Positions 55,574-64,000 of a DNA stretch of 64,000 nt are shown here, piece by piece. The notes below the pieces were generated by a model. That model saw only the letters and a list, made by a program, of their open reading frames with translations, did not search any database and was not told where the DNA came from. Within the stretch, counting starts at the first letter, position 1. Every line of letters starts with the position of its first letter. A program made the translations under genes and the position numbers. The stretch covers positions 186,001 through 250,000 of the forward strand of contig NZ_JAHIAB010000006.1 in assembly GCF_018760365.1 (NCBI RefSeq), given 5' to 3'. The stretch is from Pseudooceanicola endophyticus. Its GTDB lineage: Bacteria > Pseudomonadota > Alphaproteobacteria > Rhodobacterales > Rhodobacteraceae.

Positions 55574-55868
55574 ACGCGGCCCCTCCGTGGTGGACGTGTC
55601 GTCCCCGGCCTCCTCGACCGCCAGGACGGGATGGCTTCTGGCCATGATATCCCTGAAATCCTGCACCGCTTTGTCCTGTCCGCTTCTGCGCACCGGCCTG
55701 TTGCCCGACGCTTGACACCTGATGCAAACACTCTCCGCCGGATTGCCTAACAAATCATTAACCACGGCACGGCGCGGTCACCTCCGATAAGGATTTGCCT
55801 TTTCGGCGCCGCTGCGGTGAAACGGGCCGGCGTGGCCGGTCCCGGCGCGCGACAAGAATGAGGCCCCG

Positions 55869-56240
55869 ATGAGCACCTGGATCACCATCTGCGACACCTG
55901 CAAGACCGAGAGCTGGGACGCCGCCTCGGGGCGTACCGACGGAGAGGCGCTGGCCGCCCTGATCGAACCGGCGGCGGCGGCGCGCGGGGTGAAGACGCGG
56001 CGGGTCTCTTGCCTGATGGGCTGCAAGCAGGGCTGCAACGTGGCGATCCAGGGGGCGGACAAGCTGAACTACACGCTGGGCCGCTTCGAGCCGACCGCGG
56101 AAGCCGCCGAGGCGATCGCCGACTATGCCGCCCTGCACCAGGAAAGCGCCACCGGGCAGGTGCCCTTCCGCCAGTGGCCGCAGGGGGTGAAGGGGCATTT
56201 CGTGACCCGCCACCCGCCGCTGCCCTCCGAGGACGCGTGA
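55869..56240 (+). CDS. DUF1636 metal-binding protein
   Basis: This 123-residue protein has cysteines in ICDTCKTE and CLMGCKQGCNVAI, compatible with a thioredoxin-like 2Fe-2S or metal site. DUF1636 genes are often found near cobalamin or metal transport genes. It is linked to cobC by a one-base overlap (TGATG), so it is the first gene of the second cobalamin block. The function is unknown; cobalt or iron handling is an inference. Confidence 0.88.
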   Translation: MSTWITICDTCKTESWDAASGRTDGEALAALIEPAAAARGVKTRRVSCLMGCKQGCNVAIQGADKLNYTLGRFEPTAEAAEAIADYAALHQESATGQVPFRQWPQGVKGHFVTRHPPLPSEDA

Positions 56241-57169
56241 TGGCGCGCGACCACGGCGGCAACCTGGCGGCGGCGCAGGCCGCCTTCGGGGGCGCGCCCG
56301 GGGACTGGTGCGACCTCTCGACCGGGATCAACCCGGTGCCCTACCCGCTGCCCGCCTTTGCCGAGACCGACTGGACCGCTCTGCCCGACGCCCCGGCGCA
56401 ACAGGCCCTGCTGGCCGCCGCGCGCCGCTTCTGGGACGTGCCCGAGGGCGCCGACATCCTTGCCGTGCCGGGCTGCTCGGCCGCCATTGCCCGGATGCCG
56501 GGGCTGATGGCCCCCGCCCGGGTGCAGATCACCGGCCCCACCTACAACGAACATGCCGCCGCCTTCCGCGCCCAGGGCTGGGAGGTCTGCGAAACCGAAG
56601 GCAGCGCGCGTGTCCTGGTGCATCCGAACAACCCCACCGGCGCCTTCCACGCCGCCCCCGGCCCCGCCGCGCTGACGATCCTGGACGAAAGCTTCTGCGA
56701 CATCGCGCCGGAGCAGTCGCTGATCCACCTCGCGACGCGGCCCGACGTGCTGGTGCTGAAAAGCTTCGGCAAGTTCTGGGGCCTCGCGGGGCTGCGGCTG
56801 GGCTTTGTCATCGGGACACCCGCGCGCATCGCGGCGCTTTCGGCGCTGATGGGACCCTGGGCGGTCTCGGGCCCGGCGCTGCGCACCGGGCGGGCGGCGC
56901 TCTCGGATCCGGACTGGGCGGCGGCGACCCGCGCCCGGCTGATGCGCGATGCCGCGCGCCTTGATGCGCTGGTCACCGCCACCGGGGCAACGCTGGCCGG
57001 CGGCACCCCGCTGTTCCGCCTTTACGACTGCGCCGATGCGCAGGCGCTTCAGCAGCGCCTCGCCCGCGCCCGGATCTGGAGCCGCATCTTCCCCTATTCC
57101 ACCCGCTGGATCCGCCTGGGCCTGCCCGCACCGGACCGCTGGGCGCAGCTTGAGAAGGCCCTCGCATGA
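56240..57169 (+). CDS. cobC: Threonine-phosphate decarboxylase CobC
   Basis: This 309-residue PLP-dependent aminotransferase-fold enzyme has LSTGINPVPYPLP near the start and the PLP lysine motif LKSFGKFWGLAGLRLGF. It makes (R)-1-amino-2-propanol phosphate for the nucleotide loop of cobalamin. It shares one base with the DUF1636 stop and overlaps cbiB by 4 bases. At 309 residues it is somewhat shorter than CobC/CobD relatives (about 330-360). Confidence 0.93.
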   Translation: MARDHGGNLAAAQAAFGGAPGDWCDLSTGINPVPYPLPAFAETDWTALPDAPAQQALLAAARRFWDVPEGADILAVPGCSAAIARMPGLMAPARVQITGPTYNEHAAAFRAQGWEVCETEGSARVLVHPNNPTGAFHAAPGPAALTILDESFCDIAPEQSLIHLATRPDVLVLKSFGKFWGLAGLRLGFVIGTPARIAALSALMGPWAVSGPALRTGRAALSDPDWAAATRARLMRDAARLDALVTATGATLAGGTPLFRLYDCADAQALQQRLARARIWSRIFPYSTRWIRLGLPAPDRWAQLEKALA

Positions 57170-58077
57170 CCCACGCCGCCGTCCTGGTCCTGGCGCTGCT
57201 CCTTGATGCCTTGCTGGGAGAGCCGAAATGGCTCTGGAACCGGCTGCCGCATCCGGCGGTGCTGATGGGGCGGCTGATCGGCTGGGCCGATACGCGGTTC
57301 AACGCGGGCCTTGCGCGCAAGGCGAAGGGCATCGCGCTGGTCATCGGGCTGGTCGTTCTGGGCTGGGCCCTTGGCACGATGATCGCGGCGCTCGGCTGGC
57401 TGCCGCAGGTGCTGGCGGGGGCGATCCTGCTGGCGCAGAAATCGCTGGTCCAGCATGTCCGTGCCGTGGCCGAAGCGCTGCGGATCTCCCTGCCCGAGGG
57501 GCGGCGGGCGGTGGCGATGATCGTCGGGCGCGACACCGCGGCGATGGACCGGGGCGCGGTCAGCCGCGGCGCCATCGAAAGCGCCGCCGAGAACCTCTCG
57601 GACGGGGTGACGGCGCCGGCGTTCTGGCTGCTGGTGGGCGGGCTGCCGGGGATCCTGATCTACAAGCTGGTGAACACCGCCGACAGCATGATCGGCTACC
57701 GCACGCCGCGCCACGAGGCCTTCGGCTGGGCCGCCGCGCGCCTTGACGACCTGCTGAATCTGATCCCGGCGCGCGCCACCGCGCTGATCCTCGCCGCACT
57801 CTCGGGGCATCTGGGCGACTGGGGCAGTATCGTGGCCGAGGCGCGCCGCCACCGCTCTCCCAATGCCGGCTGGCCCGAGGCCGCCATGGCGCGCTCCCTC
57901 CGCGTCGCGCTCTCGGGGCCGCGCTCCTACCATGGCAAGATGCGCGACTTTCCCTTCGTGAACCCCGAAGGGCACCGCCAGCCCGGCCCCGAGGCGATCG
58001 AGGCCGCCTGCACACAGCTCTGGCGGGTCTGGGGCGTGTTGCTGGCCGGCGCCTTCCTGCTGGCCCTGGTCTTCTGA
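57166..58077 (+). CDS. cbiB: Adenosylcobinamide-phosphate synthase
   Basis: This 303-residue inner-membrane enzyme (CobD in Pseudomonas naming) joins aminopropanol phosphate to adenosylcobyrate. Family stretches are LLGEPKWLWNRLPHPAVLMG and RDTAAMDRGAVSRGAIESAA followed by ENLSDGVTAPAFW. It has about five hydrophobic helices. Overlap with cobC (ATGA) implies coupled translation. Confidence 0.95.
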   Translation: MTHAAVLVLALLLDALLGEPKWLWNRLPHPAVLMGRLIGWADTRFNAGLARKAKGIALVIGLVVLGWALGTMIAALGWLPQVLAGAILLAQKSLVQHVRAVAEALRISLPEGRRAVAMIVGRDTAAMDRGAVSRGAIESAAENLSDGVTAPAFWLLVGGLPGILIYKLVNTADSMIGYRTPRHEAFGWAAARLDDLLNLIPARATALILAALSGHLGDWGSIVAEARRHRSPNAGWPEAAMARSLRVALSGPRSYHGKMRDFPFVNPEGHRQPGPEAIEAACTQLWRVWGVLLAGAFLLALVF

Positions 58078-58137
58078 TCATTTGCCCGTCACGCTCCGGC
58101 TGCTAGCCTTGCGCCGCAGCATAGGAGACAGAGACTC

Positions 58138-59325
58138 ATGCCCGCCACGTTCCTGCGCCTCGGCGCGGCCCTTCTGGGGCTCGCCCTGCCCGCCCCGCTT
58201 CTGGCCCAGGCGCCCTGCGGCGGCGACTTCGCCGGCTTCCTCGACGGGCTGAAACAGGAGGCCATCGCGAAGGGCCATGATCCCCAGGCGGTGGCACAGT
58301 TCTTCGCCACGGTGCGCCAGGACCCCGAGGTGATCCGCGCCGACCGCCGCCAGGGCGTGTTCCAGCTGGATTTCACCAGCTTTGCGCGGCGCCTGATCTC
58401 TCAGAACCGGATGCAGGTGGGAGCCCGAAAGGCCCGCAGCGAGGCCGCCACCTTCGCGCGCATCCGCAGCGCCGAGGGCGTGCCGCCCGGCATCCTGCTG
58501 GCCTTCTGGGGATTCGAGACCGATTTCGGCGCCGTGCAGGGCGATTTCAACACCGCCAACGCGCTGGTGACGCTGGCCCATGACTGCCGCCGCCCCGATC
58601 TGTTCCGCCCGCAGGTGCTGGCGGCGCTCTCGCTCTACGAACACGGCGATTTCGATCCCGCCTCGACCACCGGCGCCTGGGCCGGAGAGATCGGCATGGT
58701 ACAGATGCTGCCCCAGGACATCCTGGTGAACGGTGTCGATGGCGACGGCGATGGCCATGTGCATCTGAAAAGCTCTGCCCCCGACGCGCTGATGTCGGGC
58801 GCCCGGATGCTGAGCGCGCTCGGCTGGGCGCCGAACCAGCCCTGGCTGCAGGAGGTCCGCGTGCCCGACCAGATGGACTGGTCCCAGGCCGGGCTGCAGA
58901 CCCGGATGAGCGCGGCAGAATGGCAGGCCATGGGGGTCACGCCGCGTTCGGGCAGCTGGGACAGCGACAGCCTGCCGGCCTCGCTGATCCTGCCACAGGG
59001 CCGCAAGGGGCCGGCCTTCCTGGCCTACCCGAACTTCTCGGTGCTCTTCGAATGGAACCAGAGCTTTACCTATGTGCTGACGGCGGCCTATTTCGCGACC
59101 CGGCTGGAAGGGGCGCCGGTCTTCGATGCGGGCCATCCCGACGCCGGGCTCAGCGGAGCGCAGATGATCGCCTTGCAGAAAAAGCTCCAGGCGATGGGCT
59201 ACCACGTCGGAGAGATCGACGGCATCCTCGGCGCCAACACCCGTGACGCGGTGCGCGACGTGCAGCAGAAGCTGGGACTGCCGGCCGATGCCTGGCCGAC
59301 GCCGGCACTGCTGGACCGGCTCTAG
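58138..59325 (+). CDS. Lytic murein transglycosylase (MltB-like) with peptidoglycan-binding domain
   Basis: This 395-residue exported protein has a signal peptide (about 23 residues, cut before QAPCGG), an SLT_2 catalytic domain with the acid Glu in LAFWGFETDFGAVQGD, and GEIGMVQMLPQDILVNGVDG. A C-terminal PG_binding_1 domain (about 335-390, LSGAQMIALQKKLQAMGY) follows. It cleaves peptidoglycan glycan strands in the periplasm. It is 60 bases downstream of cbiB and may be unrelated to cobalamin. Confidence 0.92.
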   Translation: MPATFLRLGAALLGLALPAPLLAQAPCGGDFAGFLDGLKQEAIAKGHDPQAVAQFFATVRQDPEVIRADRRQGVFQLDFTSFARRLISQNRMQVGARKARSEAATFARIRSAEGVPPGILLAFWGFETDFGAVQGDFNTANALVTLAHDCRRPDLFRPQVLAALSLYEHGDFDPASTTGAWAGEIGMVQMLPQDILVNGVDGDGDGHVHLKSSAPDALMSGARMLSALGWAPNQPWLQEVRVPDQMDWSQAGLQTRMSAAEWQAMGVTPRSGSWDSDSLPASLILPQGRKGPAFLAYPNFSVLFEWNQSFTYVLTAAYFATRLEGAPVFDAGHPDAGLSGAQMIALQKKLQAMGYHVGEIDGILGANTRDAVRDVQQKLGLPADAWPTPALLDRL

Positions 59326-59326
59326 G

Positions 59327-59438
59327 TTTCATCTTTCCATAAATAAATATGCAGAGGCGTGTGAAAACCGGGGCGGGAGGGGGGCTCTGCCCCCGTCTCC
59401 TGCGGAGACTCCCCCGGGATATTTATGGCCAGATGATG
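59327..59438. repeat. Two facing copies of the intergenic repeat
   Basis: A left part TTTCATCTTTCCATAAATAA (59328-59347) runs forward. At 59378-59438 a full inverted copy follows: GGGGGGCTCTGCCCCC, palindrome GTCTCC-TGC-GGAGAC, TCCCCCGGGATATTTATGG and CCAGATGATGA. They lie between convergent mltB-like and smc genes. Confidence 0.8.
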
Positions 59439-59505
59439 AAGAGCGCCGCCAGCTCCGCAGGAGATGGCCGCGCCGGGGCCGGCTCGATGCCGGGCCCGGC
59501 GCGCC

Positions 59506-62500
59506 TCAGGCGACCATCTGCTCCGCCTTTTTCAGGTCGACCGAAACCAGCTGGCTGACGCCCTGTTCCTGCATGGTGACGCCGAACAGGCGGTCCATCC
59601 GGGCCATGGTCACCGCGTGGTGGGTGATGATCAGGAAGCGCGTGTCGGTGCGGCGGCACATCTCGTCCAGCATGTCGCAGAACCGCGTCACGTTGGCATC
59701 GTCGAGCGGCGCATCGACCTCGTCCAGCACGCAGATCGGGGCCGGGTTGGCCAGAAAGACCGCGAAGATCAGCGCCATCGCCGTCAGCGTCTGTTCGCCG
59801 CCCGACAGCAGCGACAGGGTCGAAAGCTTCTTGCCCGGCGGCTGGCACATGATCTCGAGGCCTGCATCCAGCGGGTCGTCGCTTTCCACCAGCTCGAGCT
59901 TGGCCTCGCCGCCACCGAAGAGGTGCCGGAAGAGCTGGGTGAAGCTGGCGTTGACCTGTTCGAAGGCGGTCAGCAGCCGTTCGCGCCCCTCGCGGTTCAG
60001 CCCGGCAATGCCGTTCCGGAGCGCGCGGATCGCCTCCTCGAGGTCGGATTTCTCGGTCACCAGCGTGTCGTGTTCCTCGCGGACCTCGCGGGCGTCTTCC
60101 TCGGCGCGCAGGTTGACCGCCCCCAGGGCATCGCGCTGGCGTTTCAGGCGGTTCACCTCGGCCTCAATCTGGTCCGAGGGCGGCATGGCCTCGACCGGCG
60201 TTTCGAGGCTGTCGAGCAACTGCTTCGGCGTCATCTCCATCGCCTCGGCGATGCGTTCGGCGGCTTGGGTCACCGCTTCGGCCGCGGCATCGGCACGGGC
60301 CTCGGCCCGCGCCCGGGCCTCGCGCGCCTCGGAGGCGGTGCGTTCGCGGTCGCGCTCGGTCGCGGTGGCCTCGCGGGCAGCGGCCTCGGCCCCGGCCAGC
60401 TTGTCGGCGGCGATGCTGCGGCGCCCCTCGGCCTCGGCAATGGCCTCGGTCAGTTCCTCGCGCTTCGCGGCCAGCTCCTCGGGGGCGGCCATCGCCTCCT
60501 CCAGCTGCGCCTCGGTCTCGGCCCGGCGCGCGTCCAGCTCGGCGATCCGGCGGTCGGCGCTTTCGAGGCGCAGCCGCCAGCCCGAGACCTCCTTGGTGAT
60601 TTCCTGGCCCCGGCGGGTGCGGGCCTCGCCCTCACGGCGCAGCTCGTCATGGGCGGCGCGGCGCGCCATCATCGCCATGCGCGCGGCCTCGACCGCCATG
60701 CGGATCTGCTCGATCCCGGCGCGGGCCTCGTCGAGATCGGCAAGGTCCGCCACCGTCGCCTCGGCATCCTTCAGCTGGGCGCGGGCGGTGGTCGCATCCG
60801 CCTCGTGCCGGCTCACCGCCAGACCAAGGCTTTCCAGCTTGGAGGCCGAGAGGTTCTTCTCGGCCTCGGCGCGCGACAGCCGGCGGGCGGCCTCGGACAC
60901 GGCCCGGTCGGCCTCGGCGCGGGCCTGACGGGCGGCCTTGTCGGCTGCGCTCAGCGCCGAGAGCCGTTCGGAGAGCCCCTCATGGGTCTCGCGGGCGGCC
61001 TCGGCGCGCTCCTCGGCCATCTCCAGCTCGCCGCGCAGCTCTTCCAGGCGATTGATCTGCTGCAGCCGCAGCGCCGCGGCCGAGGGCGCATCCTCGGCAC
61101 CGGCGCGGTAGCCGTCCCAGCGCCACAGGTCGCCTTCCACCGAAACCAGCCGCTGACCGGGGTGCAGCTGCGCCTGAAGCGCCGCACCCTCGGCGGCCCT
61201 CACCAGCCCGATCTGGGCGATCCGGCGGACCAGCACGCCCGACACCGTCACGTGATCCGACAGCGGCACGACGCCTGCGGGCAGACCCTGGGGCGCATCG
61301 TAGCCCGGCAGTTCGACCCAGCCCGAGGGATCGGCAGCCGAGACGACCGGCGCGCGCAGGTCATCCGCCAGCGCCGCCCCCAGCGCCTTTTCGTAGCCCG
61401 GCGCGACGCGCAGGCTGTCCAGCACCTGGCCGCCTTCGACCGCATCGCGCTGCACCAGGCGGGCCAGGGCCGCGACCTCGGCCTGCAGCGCCTTCACCTC
61501 GCCATCGGCAGAGGAGCGCGCGGCGCGGGCATCGGCCTCGCCGGACTGGGCCTCGGCGCGGGCGGCCTCGGCCTCGGCCAGGGCCTCCTCGGCGGCCTCG
61601 GCGCGAGCCCGGGCGATCTCTTCGGCCTCGGCGGCGGCCTCGGCCTCCTCGATGGCATGGTTGGCGGCGCCGCGCGCCTCGGCCACGGCCTCGCGGGCGC
61701 GGGCGGCCTCGGCCTCGCTGCGGGCCAGCATCTTGCGGCTGTCCTCAAGGAAGCGGGTCGCCGACTGGTGACGGGCCGCGAGCCGGGCCACGTCCTCGGT
61801 CAGCTGCGACAGGTCGGCCTCGCGCTCGCCCAGCACCTCGGCGGCTTCCAGCGCCAGCTCCTGCGCCTCCGACAGCGCCTCGGGGTGGCCGTCATGGGCC
61901 TTGGCGATCTCGCGCGCTTCCCAGTCGAGGCGTTCGATGGTTTCGCCCGCGTCGCGGTTCAGCCCGGCCTCGCGCTCGCGGTCGCTGGAGAGCTGCTCGA
62001 TCCGGTTGCGCAGGGTGGTGATCTCTTGCAGGGCGCGGGCCTGCTGGTCAGACAGCGCGTCACGCTGCACCGAGAGCCGTTGCAGGACAGCCGCCGCGAT
62101 GGCCTCTTCCTCGCGCAGGGGCGGCAGCGCCTCGTCCAGCTTCTGGCGCAGCTCGGCGGCCTCGCGGGCCAGCCGTTCGGCCTGGGCGGCGGTGGTGGCG
62201 GCGCCGCGCAGCGCGGCGATCGCGCTGTTGCGGGCCTCGTCCGCCTCGCGCCAGCGCCGGTAGAGCAGCATCCCCTCGGCCTGCCGCAGATCGGTGCCGA
62301 TGGCCCGGTAGCGCGCCGCCTGGCGCGCCTGCCGCTCCAGCGAGGACAGTTGCTGCGCGAGCTGTTCCACGACATCATCGACCCGCGCCAGGTTCTGTTC
62401 GGCGCCCTTCAGCTTCAGCTCCGCCTCATGGCGGCGCTGGTAGAGGCCCGAGATCCCGGCGGCCTCTTCCAGGATCCGGCGCCGCGCCTTCGGCTTGGCG

Positions 62501-62961
62501 TTGATCAGCTCGGAAATCTGGCCCTGCCGCACCAGCGCGGGCGAATGCGCGCCCGTGGAGGCGTCGGCGAACAGCATCTGCACGTCGCGCGCCCGCACGT
62601 CCTTGGCGTTGGCCTTGTAGGCCGAGCCGACATCCCGGGTGATCCGGCGCACGATCTCCAGCTGGTCGGCATCGTTGAAGCCCGCAGGCGCCAGCCGGTC
62701 GCCATTGTCGATGGTCAGCGCCACCTCGGCGAAATTGCGGGCCGGCCGGGTCGAGGCGCCGGCAAAGATCACGTCTTCCATGCCGCCGCCGCGCATCGCG
62801 GTCGGGCGGTTCTCGCCCATGACCCAGCGCAGGGCTTCCAGCAGGTTCGACTTGCCGCAGCCGTTCGGCCCCACCACCCCGGTGAGGCCCGCGTTGATCA
62901 CCAGCTCCGTGGGATCCACGAAACTCTTGAAGCCGGTGAGACGGAGGCGGGAAAAGCGCAA
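59506..62961 (-). CDS. smc: Chromosome segregation protein SMC
   Basis: This 1151-residue ATPase has Walker A GPNGCGKS (31-38), long coiled coils on both sides of a central hinge (about 500-650), and the C-terminal signature LSGGEQTLTAMALIFA followed by the Walker B CVLDEVDAPLDDANV. SMC dimers with ScpA/ScpB compact and resolve sister chromosomes. Composition is Ala/Glu/Arg-rich in the coils, as expected. It is convergent with the transglycosylase and divergent from cbiM. Confidence 0.97.
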   Translation of the reverse strand: MRFSRLRLTGFKSFVDPTELVINAGLTGVVGPNGCGKSNLLEALRWVMGENRPTAMRGGGMEDVIFAGASTRPARNFAEVALTIDNGDRLAPAGFNDADQLEIVRRITRDVGSAYKANAKDVRARDVQMLFADASTGAHSPALVRQGQISELINAKPKARRRILEEAAGISGLYQRRHEAELKLKGAEQNLARVDDVVEQLAQQLSSLERQARQAARYRAIGTDLRQAEGMLLYRRWREADEARNSAIAALRGAATTAAQAERLAREAAELRQKLDEALPPLREEEAIAAAVLQRLSVQRDALSDQQARALQEITTLRNRIEQLSSDREREAGLNRDAGETIERLDWEAREIAKAHDGHPEALSEAQELALEAAEVLGEREADLSQLTEDVARLAARHQSATRFLEDSRKMLARSEAEAARAREAVAEARGAANHAIEEAEAAAEAEEIARARAEAAEEALAEAEAARAEAQSGEADARAARSSADGEVKALQAEVAALARLVQRDAVEGGQVLDSLRVAPGYEKALGAALADDLRAPVVSAADPSGWVELPGYDAPQGLPAGVVPLSDHVTVSGVLVRRIAQIGLVRAAEGAALQAQLHPGQRLVSVEGDLWRWDGYRAGAEDAPSAAALRLQQINRLEELRGELEMAEERAEAARETHEGLSERLSALSAADKAARQARAEADRAVSEAARRLSRAEAEKNLSASKLESLGLAVSRHEADATTARAQLKDAEATVADLADLDEARAGIEQIRMAVEAARMAMMARRAAHDELRREGEARTRRGQEITKEVSGWRLRLESADRRIAELDARRAETEAQLEEAMAAPEELAAKREELTEAIAEAEGRRSIAADKLAGAEAAAREATATERDRERTASEAREARARAEARADAAAEAVTQAAERIAEAMEMTPKQLLDSLETPVEAMPPSDQIEAEVNRLKRQRDALGAVNLRAEEDAREVREEHDTLVTEKSDLEEAIRALRNGIAGLNREGRERLLTAFEQVNASFTQLFRHLFGGGEAKLELVESDDPLDAGLEIMCQPPGKKLSTLSLLSGGEQTLTAMALIFAVFLANPAPICVLDEVDAPLDDANVTRFCDMLDEMCRRTDTRFLIITHHAVTMARMDRLFGVTMQEQGVSQLVSVDLKKAEQMVA

Positions 62962-63189
62962 ACGGAGGGCCTTTCTGCGTCAGGTTGAATCCGGGTGTTG
63001 CGACAAAGGTGCGATCCGGGGCCGGGGCTGTCAACGCGAAGCTTACCCGATATGGGATAGCCCACAGGCTTTTCCCCAAGATATTGCGCTTTTTCCCGGA
63101 TCTGGCAGGCCGCTTTCCGCCTTTCCCCATGGGCAGATGGCGGCAAAGCGCCTTGACGATTCCGTGTGGGGCGCGCCACAACATCCCCA
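62962..63189. other. Intergenic region upstream of smc and of the B12 riboswitch
   Basis: About 230 bases hold the divergent promoters of smc and cbiM. The stretch is moderately AT-rich around 63040-63110, where the promoters probably lie. I see no gene or RNA in it. Confidence 0.5.
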
Positions 63190-63382
63190 TACGGTTCCCG
63201 ATACGGCGCCAAGCGCCACGGGATGAAACGGGAATGCGGAACGGGTGACCCAAGCAGGGGCCTGAAACCGCAGCCGCCCCCGCGACTGTGAAGCGGAGAG
63301 CGCCCTCGAAGACGCCACTGGTCCTACCGGGCCGGGAAGGCAGAGGCGCGCCATGATCCGCGAAGCCAGGAGACCGGCCGTG
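63190..63382 (+). promoter_or_regulatory. Cobalamin (AdoCbl) riboswitch
   Basis: The core elements occur in order: GGTTCCC with CGGGAATGCGG, the GCCGCCCCCGCGACTGTGAA segment, GCCACTGG, GGGAAGGC and the B12 box AGCCAGGAGACCGGCC (63364-63379). It ends about 50 bases before cbiM. Binding of adenosylcobalamin should repress cobalt uptake. Confidence 0.93.
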
Positions 63383-63430
63383 TGGAGAAACCGAACCGGC
63401 TGTCGGGTGTGACGGCCCAAGGAGTGCGAT

Positions 63431-64000
63431 ATGCATATCGAACCGGGGCTGATCAGCCCGGCCAAAATGATCCTGTCCTATGCTACGGCTGCCGGCGCCG
63501 GCGCCTTCTGGCTGAAGACCGCCGCCGCGGGCCTGAAGGAAAAGGGCCTTGCCTCCCTGGCGGCGCGCGGCGCGATGGCCACGGCGGCCGTCTTCACCTT
63601 CTTCCAGGTGCTGCCGCATTATCCGGTGGGCATTTCCGAGGTGCATTTCATCCTTGGCTCGACCCTGTTCCTGCTGCTGGGCGCGGCGCCTGCCGCCTTC
63701 GGCCTGGCCTTCGGCCTGCTGCTGCAGGGGCTGTTCTTCGCGCCCTTCGACCTGCCGCAGTACGGCGCCAACGTGACGACCCTGCTGGTGCCGCTCTTCG
63801 CTCTGAAGGCGCTGGCCGACACGCTGATCCCGCGCGCCACCGCCTATGTCGACATCCGTTACCGCGACGCGCTGGCGCTCTCGACGGCCTACCAGGGCGG
63901 CGTAGTGCTCTGGGTGGCGTTCTGGGCCTTCTACGGCCAGGGCTTCTCGGCCACGACGGCGGCCTCGGTCTTCAGCTTCGGCGGCGCCTACATGCTGGTC
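63431..64000 (+). CDS. cbiM: Energy-coupling factor permease CbiM, 3' truncated
   Basis: The 190 visible residues begin MHIEPGLISPAKMILSYA. A histidine as the second residue binds cobalt in CbiM and NikM proteins. Several hydrophobic helices follow (for example PVGISEVHFILGSTLFLLLG, then AFGLAFGLLLQGLFF), as in the S-component of cobalt ECF importers. AAGGAG precedes ATG 63431. The B12 riboswitch upstream favours cobalt over nickel. The gene continues beyond the window, so partners cbiN, cbiQ and cbiO are not seen. Confidence 0.92.
   Translation, partial: MHIEPGLISPAKMILSYATAAGAGAFWLKTAAAGLKEKGLASLAARGAMATAAVFTFFQVLPHYPVGISEVHFILGSTLFLLLGAAPAAFGLAFGLLLQGLFFAPFDLPQYGANVTTLLVPLFALKALADTLIPRATAYVDIRYRDALALSTAYQGGVVLWVAFWAFYGQGFSATTAASVFSFGGAYMLV

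Noticed and set aside
59469-59503. Hairpin just after smc as a terminator
   Set aside because: The arms pair imperfectly and there is no T-run on the smc strand.
59464-62988. Open frame of about 1174 codons antisense to smc
   Set aside because: It mirrors the smc coiled coils and has no domain of its own; lack of stops is expected from the Ala/Glu/Arg codons opposite.

Overview
The window is a gene-dense, high-GC chromosomal segment from an alphaproteobacterium, almost certainly of the order Rhodobacterales (Rhodobacteraceae). The evidence is the gene content and order. It has a ChvI-ChvG-HprK-RapZ-EIIA-HPr cluster divergent from pckA, a methylsuccinyl-CoA dehydrogenase of the ethylmalonyl-CoA pathway, a fused CbiG-CobJ protein within an aerobic-type cobalamin operon, a DUF1127 protein beside a LysR regulator, and a TIGR02186/TSUP pair. 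I see no phage, integrase, transposase, CRISPR array, rRNA or tRNA. Nearly all of it looks like core genome.

Layout. 1-3.8 kb: the 3' part of an FtsX-type ABC permease, a 69-residue protein and a DUF6976-like protein. 3.9-8.6 kb: the glycine cleavage operon gcvT-gcvH-gcvP (minus strand) behind a tandem glycine riboswitch. 8.7-14.4 kb: an Rrf2 regulator, a gamma-glutamylcyclotransferase, gltX, a zinc metallopeptidase, 5-formyl-THF cyclo-ligase and mgtE. 14.5-18.5 kb: purine salvage, with guanine deaminase convergent to a coupled operon of HisN-like phosphatase, 8-oxoguanine deaminase and CAP-domain protein. 18.6-27.5 kb: XRE, LysR and DUF1127 genes, a Bax-inhibitor-like protein, rpmG, a PRC-barrel protein, the RNase P RNA gene rnpB, a universal stress protein, an Nfu scaffold, tsaB and rimI. 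27.6-34.3 kb: a complete BMP-type nucleoside ABC transporter, then a TSUP permease coupled to TIGR02186. 34.3-41.7 kb: an acyltransferase, the nitrogen-PTS/ChvGI cluster and pckA. 41.8-46.8 kb: DUF3859, TSUP, mcd, a Hint-domain protein and an unknown. 46.9-58.1 kb: cobalamin synthesis in two blocks, cbiX-cobH-cobL-cobI-cobGJ-cobM on the minus strand and DUF1636-cobC-cbiB on the plus strand. 58.1-64 kb: a lytic transglycosylase, smc, and a cobalamin riboswitch in front of a truncated cbiM.

Several units work together. The glycine riboswitch couples glycine to the cleavage system. The nucleoside importer and the two purine deaminases suggest active purine scavenging. The PTS/ChvGI cluster senses carbon and envelope state next to the gluconeogenic gene pckA. 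The corrin-ring genes, the CbiX chelatase with a very His-rich tail and the riboswitch-controlled CbiM permease together suggest cobalt uptake, buffering and insertion.

The most distinctive non-coding signal is a dispersed intergenic repeat of about 30-65 bp, present in ten copies. Its internal hairpin changes in sequence but stays palindromic from copy to copy.
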